From CAMLOF01 sp041913045 (lineage in GTDB: Bacteria; Pseudomonadota; Gammaproteobacteria; Burkholderiales; Burkholderiaceae_C): 39,936 bases of DNA. Shown one piece after another: positions 15,363 to 24,444 of the stretch (its first letter is position 1; each line of letters opens with the position of its first letter). The notes below the pieces were generated by a model. It worked only from the letters and a program-made list of their open reading frames with translations, was not told the origin of the DNA and did not search any database. The stretch is from positions 1 through 39,936 of the forward strand of contig JAYSGB010000038.1 of the NCBI GenBank assembly GCA_041913045.1, given 5' to 3'. The position numbers and the translations under genes were made by a program.

Positions 15363-17753
15363 GTGGGCGCACACCGGCTGACCGCACTGCTGCTTTTCAG
15401 CGTGATGGGTGCCTGGCTGCAGTTGCAGCAGGCTGGGTTGTGGCCGCTGTGGGCTTATGCCCTGTGCTTGCCGCTGGGTATGGTGGCCCTTGTTTTGGGC
15501 TGGCGCGCGCCGCCCCGGCTGGGGGCATGCCTGGTGGCATTGGGTGCAGCCGCCATGCTTTTGGGTCTGACAGGCACGCGCGCGGTGTGGCAAGCCGACC
15601 AGGTGTTGGCACCCGGACTGCAGGGGCAAGACATTGAGCTGACGGGCACCGTGGCGAGCCTGCCGCGCCGGGGCGAGCAGGGCTGGGCGTTCGACTTTGA
15701 GGTGCAGAGCGCCAGCAGCCACGGCCGCGATGTGACTGTGCCGCAGCGGGTGCGGCTTTCGTGGCGCACGGCGGACGACGAACCGGAGGCGACCAAGGTG
15801 CGGCCAGGGCAGCGCTGGCGCTGGACCGTGCGGTTGCGCCGCCCGCACGGCCTGTTCAACCCCCACGGCTTTGATGCCGAACTGTGGATGTGGGAGCAGG
15901 GATTGGGCGCCACAGGTTACGTCAAGGCAGGGCGAAAGGCAGCGCCGCCGCAATTGCTGGAACAGACCTGGGCCTACCCCATGGAGCAGGCACGCCAGCG
16001 GGCACGTGATGCCTTGCTGGCCCGGGTGGACGATGAGCGCGCCGCAGGCGTGATGGTGGCTTTGCTGGCAGGCGATCAGGCTTCCATCACGCAAGAAGAC
16101 TGGAACACCTTTCGCCTGACGGGTGTGGCGCATTTGGTGAGCGTGTCGGGCACCCACGTGACGATGTTTGCCACCTTGGCGGTATGGCTGGTGGGTGGCC
16201 TGTGGCGCGGGCTGGCCAGGGTACGGCCAGCATTGCTGTGGCGTGTGCCTGTGCCAGTGGCTGCTGGGGTGGGTGGCGTGGCGTTGGCCACGCTGTACGC
16301 ACTGTTCGCGGGCTGGGGCGTGCCTGCACAGCGCACGGTGCTGATGCTGGCCACCGTGGTGGCCCTGCGGTTGAGCGCCCGCCGCTGGCCGTGGTCCATG
16401 GTGTGGCTGCTGGCCATGAACGTGGTGGTGTGCCTCGACCCCTGGGCCCTGTTGCAGCCGGGCTTCTGGCTGAGCTTTGTGGCGGTGGCGGTGCTGTTTG
16501 CGTCTGCGTGGAGTGTTGTGGACGGCACGGGTGGCTGGCGCACCCGGCTGTGGGAGTTGCTGCGCACGCAGGCTGTGGTGACCGTGGCGTTGGCGCCCCT
16601 GACGCTGCTGTTGTTTGGCCAGGTGTCGCTGGTGGGCCTGCTGGCCAACCTGGCGGCCATACCCTGGGTGACCTTGCTGGTGACGCCGCTGGCGATGCTG
16701 GGCGTGCTGCTGCCCTGGTTGTGGAAGCTGGGCGCCTGGACCGTGCAAGCCATGCTGCATGTGTTGGAGGCCATGGCTGCTTGGCCGGGTGCGGCCGTGG
16801 AGCGCGCTGCCTTGCCGCAGGTTCTGGCCTTGTTGGCCGTGGCCGGTGGCGTGCTGCTGGTGTTGCGTCTGCCCTGGGGCTGGCGCGCATGGGGTGCCTT
16901 GCTGGCCTGGCCCGCGCTAGTGTACCAGCCGCCGCGCCCCCCGCAGGGCGGCTACGAAGCGCTGGCCGCCGACGTGGGGCAGGGCAGCGCCATCATCGTG
17001 CGCACCGCCACGCACACGCTGTTGTTCGACACCGGCCCGCCCATGGGCGCTCAGGCCGACACTGCGCAGCGCGTGCTGCTGCCCTGGCTGCGCGCCTTGG
17101 GCGACCGGGCAGGCATGGTGGTGGTCAGCCACGACGACATTGACCACAGCGGTGGCCTGCCCACCGTGGCCACGGCCTACCCGAAGGCCGAGTTCCGCGC
17201 CTCTTTTGACACCGAGGAGCGCACGCCCGCACCCGCCGTGCCATGCGTGGCGGGTGAGCGCTGGGTGTGGGACGGTGTGCCCTTCGAGTTCCTGCACCCG
17301 CAGGCGGGTGACGAGGCGCTGGGTTGGTCGGACAACGCCTTGTCTTGCGTGCTGCTGGTGGGGGAGGGCGACACGGCCACGCTGCTGACAGGCGACATTC
17401 CTATGGCGCAGGAGACACGCCTGGCATTGCAGCGGCCAGACTTGCGCGCAGCCTGGCTGGTGGCGGCGCACCACGGCAGCAAAACGTCGTCTGGCCCGGT
17501 GTGGCTGAACACCGTGCAGCCCAGGTGGGCCATCGTGCAGGCGGGTTACCGCAACCGCTACGGGCACCCTGCGCCTGTGGTGGTGCGGCGCTTCGAGGCA
17601 CGGGGGATAGAGTGGGTCAACACTGCAGATTGCGGCGCGGCCACCTGGCGCAGCTGGGCACCAGCCAAGCCTGCCTGCTACCGCGAAGCAGCCGGGCGTT
17701 ATTGGAACGACCGGCCTGCCAGCGACGGTGACGAGGACGGCGAAGGGGAGTAG
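15363..17753 (+). CDS. comEC: DNA uptake channel protein ComEC/Rec2
   Basis: ComEC forms the inner-membrane channel for single-stranded DNA in natural transformation. The 796-aa length fits. N-terminal membrane spans and an OB-like domain (ELTGTVASLPRRGEQGWAF, about 90-190) are followed by the competence domain with HLVSVSGTHVTMFATLAVW and many spans. A C-terminal metallo-beta-lactamase domain follows, with ADVGQGSAIIVR, LLFDTGPP, SHDDIDHSGG, LLTGDIP and AAHHGSKTSS, so the metal site is intact. The start is a GTG at 15363 with no strong ribosome site. The 3' end overlaps the convergent EAL-GGDEF gene by 55 bp. No other competence gene is in the window. Confidence 0.93.
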   Translation: MGAHRLTALLLFSVMGAWLQLQQAGLWPLWAYALCLPLGMVALVLGWRAPPRLGACLVALGAAAMLLGLTGTRAVWQADQVLAPGLQGQDIELTGTVASLPRRGEQGWAFDFEVQSASSHGRDVTVPQRVRLSWRTADDEPEATKVRPGQRWRWTVRLRRPHGLFNPHGFDAELWMWEQGLGATGYVKAGRKAAPPQLLEQTWAYPMEQARQRARDALLARVDDERAAGVMVALLAGDQASITQEDWNTFRLTGVAHLVSVSGTHVTMFATLAVWLVGGLWRGLARVRPALLWRVPVPVAAGVGGVALATLYALFAGWGVPAQRTVLMLATVVALRLSARRWPWSMVWLLAMNVVVCLDPWALLQPGFWLSFVAVAVLFASAWSVVDGTGGWRTRLWELLRTQAVVTVALAPLTLLLFGQVSLVGLLANLAAIPWVTLLVTPLAMLGVLLPWLWKLGAWTVQAMLHVLEAMAAWPGAAVERAALPQVLALLAVAGGVLLVLRLPWGWRAWGALLAWPALVYQPPRPPQGGYEALAADVGQGSAIIVRTATHTLLFDTGPPMGAQADTAQRVLLPWLRALGDRAGMVVVSHDDIDHSGGLPTVATAYPKAEFRASFDTEERTPAPAVPCVAGERWVWDGVPFEFLHPQAGDEALGWSDNALSCVLLVGEGDTATLLTGDIPMAQETRLALQRPDLRAAWLVAAHHGSKTSSGPVWLNTVQPRWAIVQAGYRNRYGHPAPVVVRRFEARGIEWVNTADCGAATWRSWAPAKPACYREAAGRYWNDRPASDGDEDGEGE

Positions 17754-19555
17754 CCGGTCCATTCGCTGGCATCCATCAGGTAGACGCCGACGCGCGCCTG
17801 TTTGGCGTGGTGCTTGGCCATGGCGGCGGCGGATGCCACTTCCTCCGCCCGCTGGAAGCGCCCTGGAGCCACCGTCAACACGCCCGCGCTCAAGGTGGTG
17901 CAGGGGTGGAAGCGTTCGATGCCGTGGCGGTCTTCGGCCAGGATGCCACCCGCCTCGCGGGCGTTTTCGTCAAACAGCGTGAGCGCGCGGCGGTTGAACT
18001 GCTCCACCGCCGACTCGATGCGCTCGGCCCAGTCCATGCTCTGCATCAGCAGCACAAAGTCGTCGCCACCCACATGGCCCAGGAAGTCGCGGCGAGGGTC
18101 ACAGGTCGCGGCCAGGCACTCTGCCTGAAGGCGGATCATTTCGTCGCCGCGCCAGTAACCGTAATGGTCGTTGTAGGCCTTGAAGTGGTTCAGGTCAGCG
18201 TAGCAGGCCACAAAGTCCTGGGCGTTTTCCAGCAGGCGTTCAATGTGCAGGGTAATGGGCACGTTGCCCGGCAGGAAGGTGAGCGGGTTGGCGTGGCGTG
18301 CGGCTTCGATGCGGGCTTCGGTGACGGTGCGCACCAGTTGTTCGCCCGTGCCCAGGCCGAGGTAGCGTCCGCCCTCGGTGATGATGTAGCCCTCGGTGAG
18401 GTAGCGCTGGTCGGTGGAGGTGAGCACGCGGGTGAGCTGTTCGATGGGCGTGTGCACGTCTACCAGCAGCGGGTTGAGGTTGGCGTGCAGCGTGCAGGGG
18501 CGGCGGCCGTAGAGGTCGCGGAAGTAAAGCTGTAGGTAGAGGTCTTGCACCGTCTTGCGCGAGATGAGGCCAACGGGCCGGTCGCCGTCGAGCAGGGCCA
18601 CGGCATGCAGGTCGTGGCGCTGGTTGAACAGGGTGGCTGCGTCGTCGTGCGTGGCCTGCACGCTCAGGGCGGGTGCCTCCTGCAGCAGGGCATGGGCCGT
18701 GAGCCCGCGGTTGCAGGCGTGGCGCTGCTCGGGCAGCACGGCAATTTCGCGGGCGTGCAGCACGTCGAGTGCGGGAGCAGGAATGGCTTCGGCCGCCTCT
18801 TGGTTCGGGCGGCCCAGAAAGAAGCCCTGAACGTAGTGCAGGCCCAGGTCGCGCAGCACCATCAGCTCATCGGCATCTTCAACGCCCTCGGCGATCAGGC
18901 GTGAACCGAAACTGTCGGACAGTTGCTGGATGGCGCGTAGCGTCTGCAGCTTGTGGCTGCTCTGGTGTACGTTCTTGATGAAGTACTTGTCGATCTTGAC
19001 GAATTCCGGGCGCAGTTCCGACCACAGCCGCAGGCTGGAGCGGCCGTCGCCAAAGTCGTCCAGCGCGAGCGAGCCACCACTGCGGCGCAGCAGCGAAAGG
19101 GCCTCCTGGATGGCTTGGACGTCTTGTACGCGTTCGTGCTCAGTCAGCTCCACCACCACGCAGGAAAGCGGCAGCCCGGCCGAACGCGCCTGGCGGAACA
19201 CCCGCTCCAGGCCGTCTTTCATGATGGCCTGGATCAGCGCTTCGGCGCTGAGGTTGACGAAAAGCCAACCACGCCCGGCACTGCGCCCCCAGTGCTGCAG
19301 GGCCAGGCGCAGGCATTCGAGTTCCAGCTCTATGGTGTGGCCTTCGCGCCGTGCGGCGCTGAAGAGCGCATCGGGGCTGTTCCACGGGCAGTGGGGCGGG
19401 GTGCGTATGAGGGCCTCGTGGCCAAATACCTTGCCACCCGCCGTTTCAATGATGGGCTGGAAATGCGGCTGCAGTAGGTCGCGGCCCAGCAGCGCGCGCA
19501 CGCTGGGGGTGTCGGCACTGTGGGGCATGGAAAGGATCTGGGCGGTCTGGGGCAT
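17699..19555 (-). CDS. EAL-CBS-GGDEF cyclic-di-GMP signalling protein
   Basis: This 618-aa soluble protein has the EAL phosphodiesterase domain first (about 20-265). Its motifs are HEALIR, NLSAEAL, ELTEHE, DDFGDGRSSL, KIDKYF, IAEGVED and QGFFLGRP, so the catalytic set appears intact. A CBS-like pair follows (about 290-410, VALLDGDRPVGLISRKTVQDL). A C-terminal GGDEF domain (about 430-600) has GHVGGDDFV, that is GGDDF instead of GGDEF, and no RxxD inhibitory site, so it may be a weak cyclase or a regulator. Hydrolysis of c-di-GMP is the likely main activity. The start ATG at 19555 is preferred; an ATG at 19528 is possible. It is divergent from the stand-alone CP-ATP-grasp gene. Confidence 0.9.
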   Translation of the reverse strand: MPQTAQILSMPHSADTPSVRALLGRDLLQPHFQPIIETAGGKVFGHEALIRTPPHCPWNSPDALFSAARREGHTIELELECLRLALQHWGRSAGRGWLFVNLSAEALIQAIMKDGLERVFRQARSAGLPLSCVVVELTEHERVQDVQAIQEALSLLRRSGGSLALDDFGDGRSSLRLWSELRPEFVKIDKYFIKNVHQSSHKLQTLRAIQQLSDSFGSRLIAEGVEDADELMVLRDLGLHYVQGFFLGRPNQEAAEAIPAPALDVLHAREIAVLPEQRHACNRGLTAHALLQEAPALSVQATHDDAATLFNQRHDLHAVALLDGDRPVGLISRKTVQDLYLQLYFRDLYGRRPCTLHANLNPLLVDVHTPIEQLTRVLTSTDQRYLTEGYIITEGGRYLGLGTGEQLVRTVTEARIEAARHANPLTFLPGNVPITLHIERLLENAQDFVACYADLNHFKAYNDHYGYWRGDEMIRLQAECLAATCDPRRDFLGHVGGDDFVLLMQSMDWAERIESAVEQFNRRALTLFDENAREAGGILAEDRHGIERFHPCTTLSAGVLTVAPGRFQRAEEVASAAAMAKHHAKQARVGVYLMDASEWTGYSPSPSSSPSLAGRSFQ

Positions 19556-19690
19556 GCGGAGCAGCGGTATTCGCTAAGGAGGACAGAGCGTATGTCGGTC
19601 TTGTGACGCTTCCGTGACGGCCACCCGAAACGCTGCCCTGGCCCGCTAATTGCTAAGATGGTGTCGAGCCCCAAAAACAGCGAGCCCCGT

Positions 19691-21136
19691 ATGAGCCGAC
19701 CGACCTTCGACGAGATGTACGCTGCCCCGCAGCAGGTGCGAGAACACTACCTTTCCTACGCTCGCTGGCTCGCCCAGCAACCCGCCGAGCTGATGGCCGC
19801 GCGCCGGGAAGAAGCCGAGATGATCTTCCGCCGTGTCGGCATCACCTTCGCGGTGTATGGCGACAAGGACGAGGACGGCGCAGGCACCGAGCGCCTGATT
19901 CCCTTTGACCTGATTCCGCGCGTGATTCCCGCCCACGAATGGCGCAGCATGGAAAAGGGGCTGGTGCAGCGTGTCAACGCGCTCAACCGCTTCATCCACG
20001 ACATCTACCACGGGCAAGAGATCCTCAAGGCTGGCATCGTGCCGCGCGAGCAGATCGAGAACAACGCGCAGTTCCGCCGCGAGATGGTGGGCGTGGACGT
20101 GCCCGGTGGCGTGTATTCGCACATTGCAGGCATTGACATCGTTCGTGCCCCGGTGCCTGGCGGGCAGGGCGAGGCCGAGTACTACGTGCTGGAAGACAAC
20201 CTGCGCGTGCCCAGCGGCGTGAGCTACATGCTGGAAGACCGCAAGATGATGATGCGGCTGTTCCCGGAACTGTTCAGCCAGAACCGCGTGGCCCCCGTTG
20301 CCCATTACCCCGACCTGCTGCTGGAGACGCTGCGCGCCGTGAGCCCGGCGCACACCGCCGAGCCCACCGTGGTGGTGCTCACCCCTGGCATGTACAACAG
20401 CGCCTACTTTGAACACGCCTTCCTGGCCCAGCAGATGGGCGTGGAGCTGGTGGAGGGGCAGGACCTGTTTGTGCGCGACGGCTTTGTCTACATGCGCACG
20501 ACGCGCGGCCCCAAGCGGGTGGATGTGATCTACCGCCGTGTGGACGATGACTTCTTGGACCCGCTGGCGTTCCGGCCTGATTCCACGCTGGGTTGTGCCG
20601 GGCTGCTGGACGTGTACCGCAAGGGCAACGTCACGCTGTGCAACGCCATTGGTACCGGGGTTGCAGACGACAAGTCGATCTACCCTTACGTGCCGCAGAT
20701 GATCGAGTTCTACCTGGGTGAAAAACCCATTCTGAAGAACGTGCCCACCTACATGGGCCGCAAGCCCGACGACCTGAAGTACATCCTGGCCAACCTGAAG
20801 GACCTGGTGGTGAAGGAAGTGCATGGCGCTGGCGGCTACGGCATGCTGGTGGGGCCTGCCGCCACGCAGGCCGAGATCGAGGCCTTCCGCCAGGCGGTGC
20901 TGGCCAAGCCGGACGGCTACATCGCCCAGCCCACGCTGCGCCTGTCCACCTGCCCCACGTACGTGGAGTCTGGCGTGGCGCCGCGCCACATCGACCTGCG
21001 GCCCTTCGTGCTCAGTGGCAAGGAGGTGCAGATGGTGCCGGGGGGCCTGACGCGCGTGGCGTTGAAGGAAGGCTCTCTCGTCGTCAACTCGTCACAGGGT
21101 GGCGGTACAAAAGACACCTGGATTCTGGAAGCCTGA
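19691..21136 (+). CDS. Stand-alone circularly permuted ATP-grasp protein
   Basis: This protein of about 481 aa belongs to the CP-ATP-grasp (DUF404/DUF407) family of predicted peptide or amide ligases. Motifs are VPGGVYSHIAGIDIVR, EYYVLEDNLRVPSGVSYMLE, VVLTPGMYNSAYFEHAFLA, VDVIYRRVDDDFLDPL, VVKEVHGAGGYGMLVGP (an intact glycine-rich nucleotide loop) and HIDLRPFVLSGKEVQMVPGG. It is the short form, without the alpha-E domain, which follows as its own gene 12 nt later. The start is taken at ATG 19691 (MSRPTFDEMYA); an in-frame ATG at 19658 is possible. It is homologous to the first half of the fused protein at 9044-11626. The reaction and substrate are unknown. Confidence 0.88.
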   Translation: MSRPTFDEMYAAPQQVREHYLSYARWLAQQPAELMAARREEAEMIFRRVGITFAVYGDKDEDGAGTERLIPFDLIPRVIPAHEWRSMEKGLVQRVNALNRFIHDIYHGQEILKAGIVPREQIENNAQFRREMVGVDVPGGVYSHIAGIDIVRAPVPGGQGEAEYYVLEDNLRVPSGVSYMLEDRKMMMRLFPELFSQNRVAPVAHYPDLLLETLRAVSPAHTAEPTVVVLTPGMYNSAYFEHAFLAQQMGVELVEGQDLFVRDGFVYMRTTRGPKRVDVIYRRVDDDFLDPLAFRPDSTLGCAGLLDVYRKGNVTLCNAIGTGVADDKSIYPYVPQMIEFYLGEKPILKNVPTYMGRKPDDLKYILANLKDLVVKEVHGAGGYGMLVGPAATQAEIEAFRQAVLAKPDGYIAQPTLRLSTCPTYVESGVAPRHIDLRPFVLSGKEVQMVPGGLTRVALKEGSLVVNSSQGGGTKDTWILEA

Positions 21137-21148
21137 GGGGACACGAAA

Positions 21149-22108
21149 ATGCTGTCGAGAACCGCTGATCACCTGTTCTGGATGTCGCGCTACACCGAGC
21201 GCGCCGAAAACACCGCCCGCATCCTGGATGTGAACTACCAGACCTCGTTGCTGCCACAGTCGGCTGCCGTGGCCCAGGTAGGCTGGGAAGGCCTGTTGCG
21301 CATCAGCGAGCTGATGCCCGCCTACCAGTACCAGTACGGTGAGGTCACGCCCAAGGACGTGCTGCACTTCATGGTGCGGGACGAGTCCAACCCGTCAAGC
21401 ATTGTTTCGTGCCTGCGCGCTGCGCGCGAGAATGCCCGTGCCGTGCGCGGTGTGCTAACCACCGAGTTCTGGGAAACCCAGAACCAGACCTGGCTGGAAC
21501 TGCAGCGCCTGCTCAAGAGCGGCTCGTTCGAGAAGGACCCTTCGGAGTTCTTCGAGTGGGTGAAGTTCCGCTCGCACCTGTCACGCGGGGTGGCGATTGG
21601 CACCATGCTGCGCGACGAGGCTTTCCACTTCTACCGCATGGGCACGTTCCTGGAGCGCGCAGACAACACGGCGCGGCTCATTGACGTGAAGTTCCACGCC
21701 GTGGAGTCAGACTTTTACGGCACCGCCAGCGAGGCCGACCAGGAGCTGGACTTCTACCACTGGAGCGCGATTCTGCGCAGCGTGAGTGCCTTTGAGGTGT
21801 ACCGCAAGGTTTACCGCACGGTGATCACGCCCGAGCGCGTGGCGGAACTGATGATCTTGCGTGCCGACATGCCGCGCAGCCTGCTGGCCTGCCTGAACGA
21901 GGTGGTGGTGAACCTGGAGGCGGTGAGCAACGACACCTCGGCCGAGACCGAGCGCCACGCGGGCAAGCTGCGGTCCGAGCTGGAATACGCGCGCATTGAC
22001 GAGATTCTGTCCAACGGACTGCACGCATTCCTCACGCAGTTCCTGGACCGCGTGAACGAACTGGGCGGGCGGATCAGCCAGAACTTCCTGATGCCCGTGG
22101 CGGCCTGA
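21149..22108 (+). CDS. Alpha-E domain protein (DUF403)
   Basis: This 319-aa, mainly helical cytosolic protein begins MLSRTADHLFWMSRYTERAEN, the hallmark of the alpha-E family, and has a second similar helix FLERADNTARLIDVKFH. It is encoded right behind the CP-ATP-grasp gene, its constant partner in bacterial genomes. Its homologue is the C-terminal third of the fused protein at 9044-11626. The function is not known; a scaffold or second enzyme in the ATP-grasp reaction has been suggested. Unlike the first locus, no transglutaminase gene follows here. The stop is 2 nt from the stop of the convergent marR gene, leaving no room for a separate terminator. Confidence 0.9.
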   Translation: MLSRTADHLFWMSRYTERAENTARILDVNYQTSLLPQSAAVAQVGWEGLLRISELMPAYQYQYGEVTPKDVLHFMVRDESNPSSIVSCLRAARENARAVRGVLTTEFWETQNQTWLELQRLLKSGSFEKDPSEFFEWVKFRSHLSRGVAIGTMLRDEAFHFYRMGTFLERADNTARLIDVKFHAVESDFYGTASEADQELDFYHWSAILRSVSAFEVYRKVYRTVITPERVAELMILRADMPRSLLACLNEVVVNLEAVSNDTSAETERHAGKLRSELEYARIDEILSNGLHAFLTQFLDRVNELGGRISQNFLMPVAA

Positions 22109-22110
22109 TT

Positions 22111-22650
22111 TCAGCCGCGCGGGCGGTAGACCTTTTGCAGCAGGCGCAAGAGGGTTACGCGCTCGCTGTCGGTCAGGTGGGTGATGGCTTCGCTTTCCAG
22201 CGAGGCAACCACCGCCTGCGCTTCGCCTTGCAGGCGCTGGCCCAATTCGGTGAGGTGCAGCCCTTGGGCACGCCGGTCTGTGGGGTGTTCGCGCTTTTCC
22301 ACCCAGCCCTGTTTTTCCATGTCCTTGATCATGCCGACCAGGTTGGGCGGCAGGATGTCAAGCGCGGCGCACAACTGGCGCGAGGTGATGCCCGGGTTGT
22401 GTGCGATGAGGGTGAGCACTGAAAAGTCCACCACGCGCAGGCCGAACGGGGCCATGCGGTCGAGGAACACAGCAATCACCGACAAGGCCGCGCGGCGCGC
22501 GTTGTAGCCGACCAGGCTTTCCAGGAAAGACGTGTCTACCTTTTCCACCGCCGTGTCGCTGGGCCGCGCGGGCGCGGGCGATGATGCAGCCTTCTTGCGC
22601 GCGGCAGTGGGGCGGCGGAACTGGGTGGTGGCGGTGGTCTGGTCGGCCAT
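22111..22650 (-). CDS. MarR-family transcriptional regulator
   Basis: This 179-aa regulator has a basic, Ala/Pro-rich N-terminal extension of about 40 residues, then the MarR winged helix-turn-helix. Motifs are DFSVLTLIAHNPGITSRQLCAAL, then LPPNLVGMIKDMEKQGWVEK and the wing with HPTDRRAQGLHLTELG. MarR proteins usually repress catabolic genes and release DNA on binding an aromatic acid or its CoA thioester; CouR of Rhodopseudomonas, which answers to p-coumaroyl-CoA, is a well-known case. It is the last gene of the minus-strand catabolic cluster, 87 nt after the acyl-CoA dehydrogenase. A role in controlling that cluster is inferred from position only. The divergent TetR gene is an alternative regulator. 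Confidence 0.88.
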   Translation of the reverse strand: MADQTTATTQFRRPTAARKKAASSPAPARPSDTAVEKVDTSFLESLVGYNARRAALSVIAVFLDRMAPFGLRVVDFSVLTLIAHNPGITSRQLCAALDILPPNLVGMIKDMEKQGWVEKREHPTDRRAQGLHLTELGQRLQGEAQAVVASLESEAITHLTDSERVTLLRLLQKVYRPRG

Positions 22651-22737
22651 CGGTGACAGGGCGTTCTGGTTGGGGTCAGGGGGTCACATGATACCGGCGG
22701 TGTGCCCGCACAGCGTGAATGTGGCCCATTGCAGCGG

Positions 22738-24432
22738 TCATGCCAGGGCCTGTTCGACCATGCCTTGGCGCATGGCGCGTTCGGGCCAGACCCAGCGGGC
22801 AAAGGCGCGTGCACCCTTGGCTTGCTCGTGGGGCAAGGCACAACGTTCCAGCCGCGCCCAGGCCCAGGCCATGAGCGTTAAGGTGACAACGCGAAGGAAG
22901 TCGCCTGCGACGGGGTAGAGCTTGCTGGCCGCATCGGGCCCGGCGGCGCGGATGGTCTCCAGCAGTGTACGCAGCGCCGCCAAGCCTTCGCGGGCGCGGT
23001 CGTCTGCCGCACCTGATGGCGCCAGGTCGGCTCCCATGCGGTCAAGCAAAGCGCACATTCCGGCGCCCTGGTCGGCCAGCACCTTGCGCATGAGCAGGTC
23101 GATGGCCTGGATTTCGTTGGTACCTTCGTAGATCATGGCCACGCGCGAATCGCGCACGATCTGTTCGATGCCCCATTCGCGCACAAAGCCGTGGCCGCCG
23201 AAGACCTGCAGGCAGTCGCTGGCGCCGTGGAAGGCCTGGTCCGTCCAGCTGGCTTTGAGCACAGGGGTGGCCAGGGCACACCACTGCTGGGCCTGCTGGC
23301 GGCGTGCGGCGTCGGGGTGGTGCTTGGCCACGTCCAGCTCAATGGCGGTGGCGTAGGCCAGCACGCGCCCGGCGTCCACCCAGGCGCGTTGCGTGTCCAG
23401 CAGGCGCTGCACGGCGGGGTGCTGGATGATGGGATCTGCTGCCTGGGACGGATCGCGCGAGCCCGGCGCGCGCATCTGGCGACGGTCATGCGCGTAGGCG
23501 TTGGCCTTTTGCCAGGCGGCGTCGAGCAGGCCTACGCCTTGCAGAGCCACATGCACGCGGGCGGCGTTCATCATCAGGAACATGGCGTTGAGGCCCTTGC
23601 CATGTTCGCCCACCAGCCAGCCGGTGGCTTCGTCAAAGCGCATCACGCAGGTGGGGCTACCGTGCAGGCCCATCTTCTCTTCAATGCGCTCGCATTCAAC
23701 CGCGCTGCGGCTGCCGTCTTCATAGAACTTGGGCACCAGGAACAGCGACAGGCCCTTGGGGCCCGGCGGGCTGTCGGGCAGGCGGGCCAGCACCAGGTGC
23801 ACGATGTTGTCGGTGAGGTCGTGCTCGCCACCCGAGATGAAGATCTTGGTGCCGCTCAGGCGGTAGCTACCGTCGGCCTGCGGTACGGCCTTGGTACGCA
23901 CCAGGCCCAGGTCGCTGCCTGCATGGGGTTCGGTCAGGCACATGGTGGACAGCCATTCGCCCGTGGCCACCTTCTCCAGGTAGCGCGCCTTGAGCTCGTC
24001 GCTGGCGTGGTGCTTGATGCATTCGTAGGCGCCGTGCAGCAGGCCGGGGGCCATGGTCCAGCCGTGGTTGGCGGCGCTGAGCCACTCGTACAGCACCATT
24101 TCCAGCACGGTGGGCAGGCCTTGGCCGCCGTCTTCGGGCGCGGCCGACAGGGCGGGCCAGCCGGCCTGCCAGAAGGCCTGGTAGGCGTCGCGAAAGCCCG
24201 GGGGCATGGTCACATTGCCTGCCTTCCACTGCGCACCGATCTCGTCACCGTCGCGGTTGAGCGGGGCCACCACTTCGCCCGCGAACTTGCCTGCTTCTTC
24301 CAGCACCTGGCGCATCAGGTCGGGGTCGGCGTTTTCGGCCAAGGCGGGCAGCTGGGCCAGTTGCTCATGGGCCTGCAGCACGTCAAAGAGGATGAAGCCG
24401 GCGTCACCGGCGCTGGGAAGGTAGGCGTTCAT
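22738..24432 (-). CDS. Acyl-CoA dehydrogenase
   Basis: This FAD flavoenzyme makes an alpha-beta double bond in an acyl-CoA. It has 564 aa, a size typical of the long acyl-CoA dehydrogenases with an extra C-terminal helical domain. Motifs are CLTEPHAGSDLGLVRTKA (flavin and substrate loop), GTKIFISGGEHDLTDN, GLHGSPTCVMRFDEA, DCLQVFGGHGFVREWGIEQ and AMIYEGTNEIQAID, which holds the expected catalytic Glu at about residue 435-440. It lies 12 nt after livF in the catabolic operon. It could convert arylpropanoyl-CoA to cinnamoyl-CoA and so feed saturated side chains into the same route. The substrate is inferred from context only. Confidence 0.92.
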   Translation of the reverse strand: MNAYLPSAGDAGFILFDVLQAHEQLAQLPALAENADPDLMRQVLEEAGKFAGEVVAPLNRDGDEIGAQWKAGNVTMPPGFRDAYQAFWQAGWPALSAAPEDGGQGLPTVLEMVLYEWLSAANHGWTMAPGLLHGAYECIKHHASDELKARYLEKVATGEWLSTMCLTEPHAGSDLGLVRTKAVPQADGSYRLSGTKIFISGGEHDLTDNIVHLVLARLPDSPPGPKGLSLFLVPKFYEDGSRSAVECERIEEKMGLHGSPTCVMRFDEATGWLVGEHGKGLNAMFLMMNAARVHVALQGVGLLDAAWQKANAYAHDRRQMRAPGSRDPSQAADPIIQHPAVQRLLDTQRAWVDAGRVLAYATAIELDVAKHHPDAARRQQAQQWCALATPVLKASWTDQAFHGASDCLQVFGGHGFVREWGIEQIVRDSRVAMIYEGTNEIQAIDLLMRKVLADQGAGMCALLDRMGADLAPSGAADDRAREGLAALRTLLETIRAAGPDAASKLYPVAGDFLRVVTLTLMAWAWARLERCALPHEQAKGARAFARWVWPERAMRQGMVEQALA

Positions 24433-24444
24433 GGGGGGCAGGAG

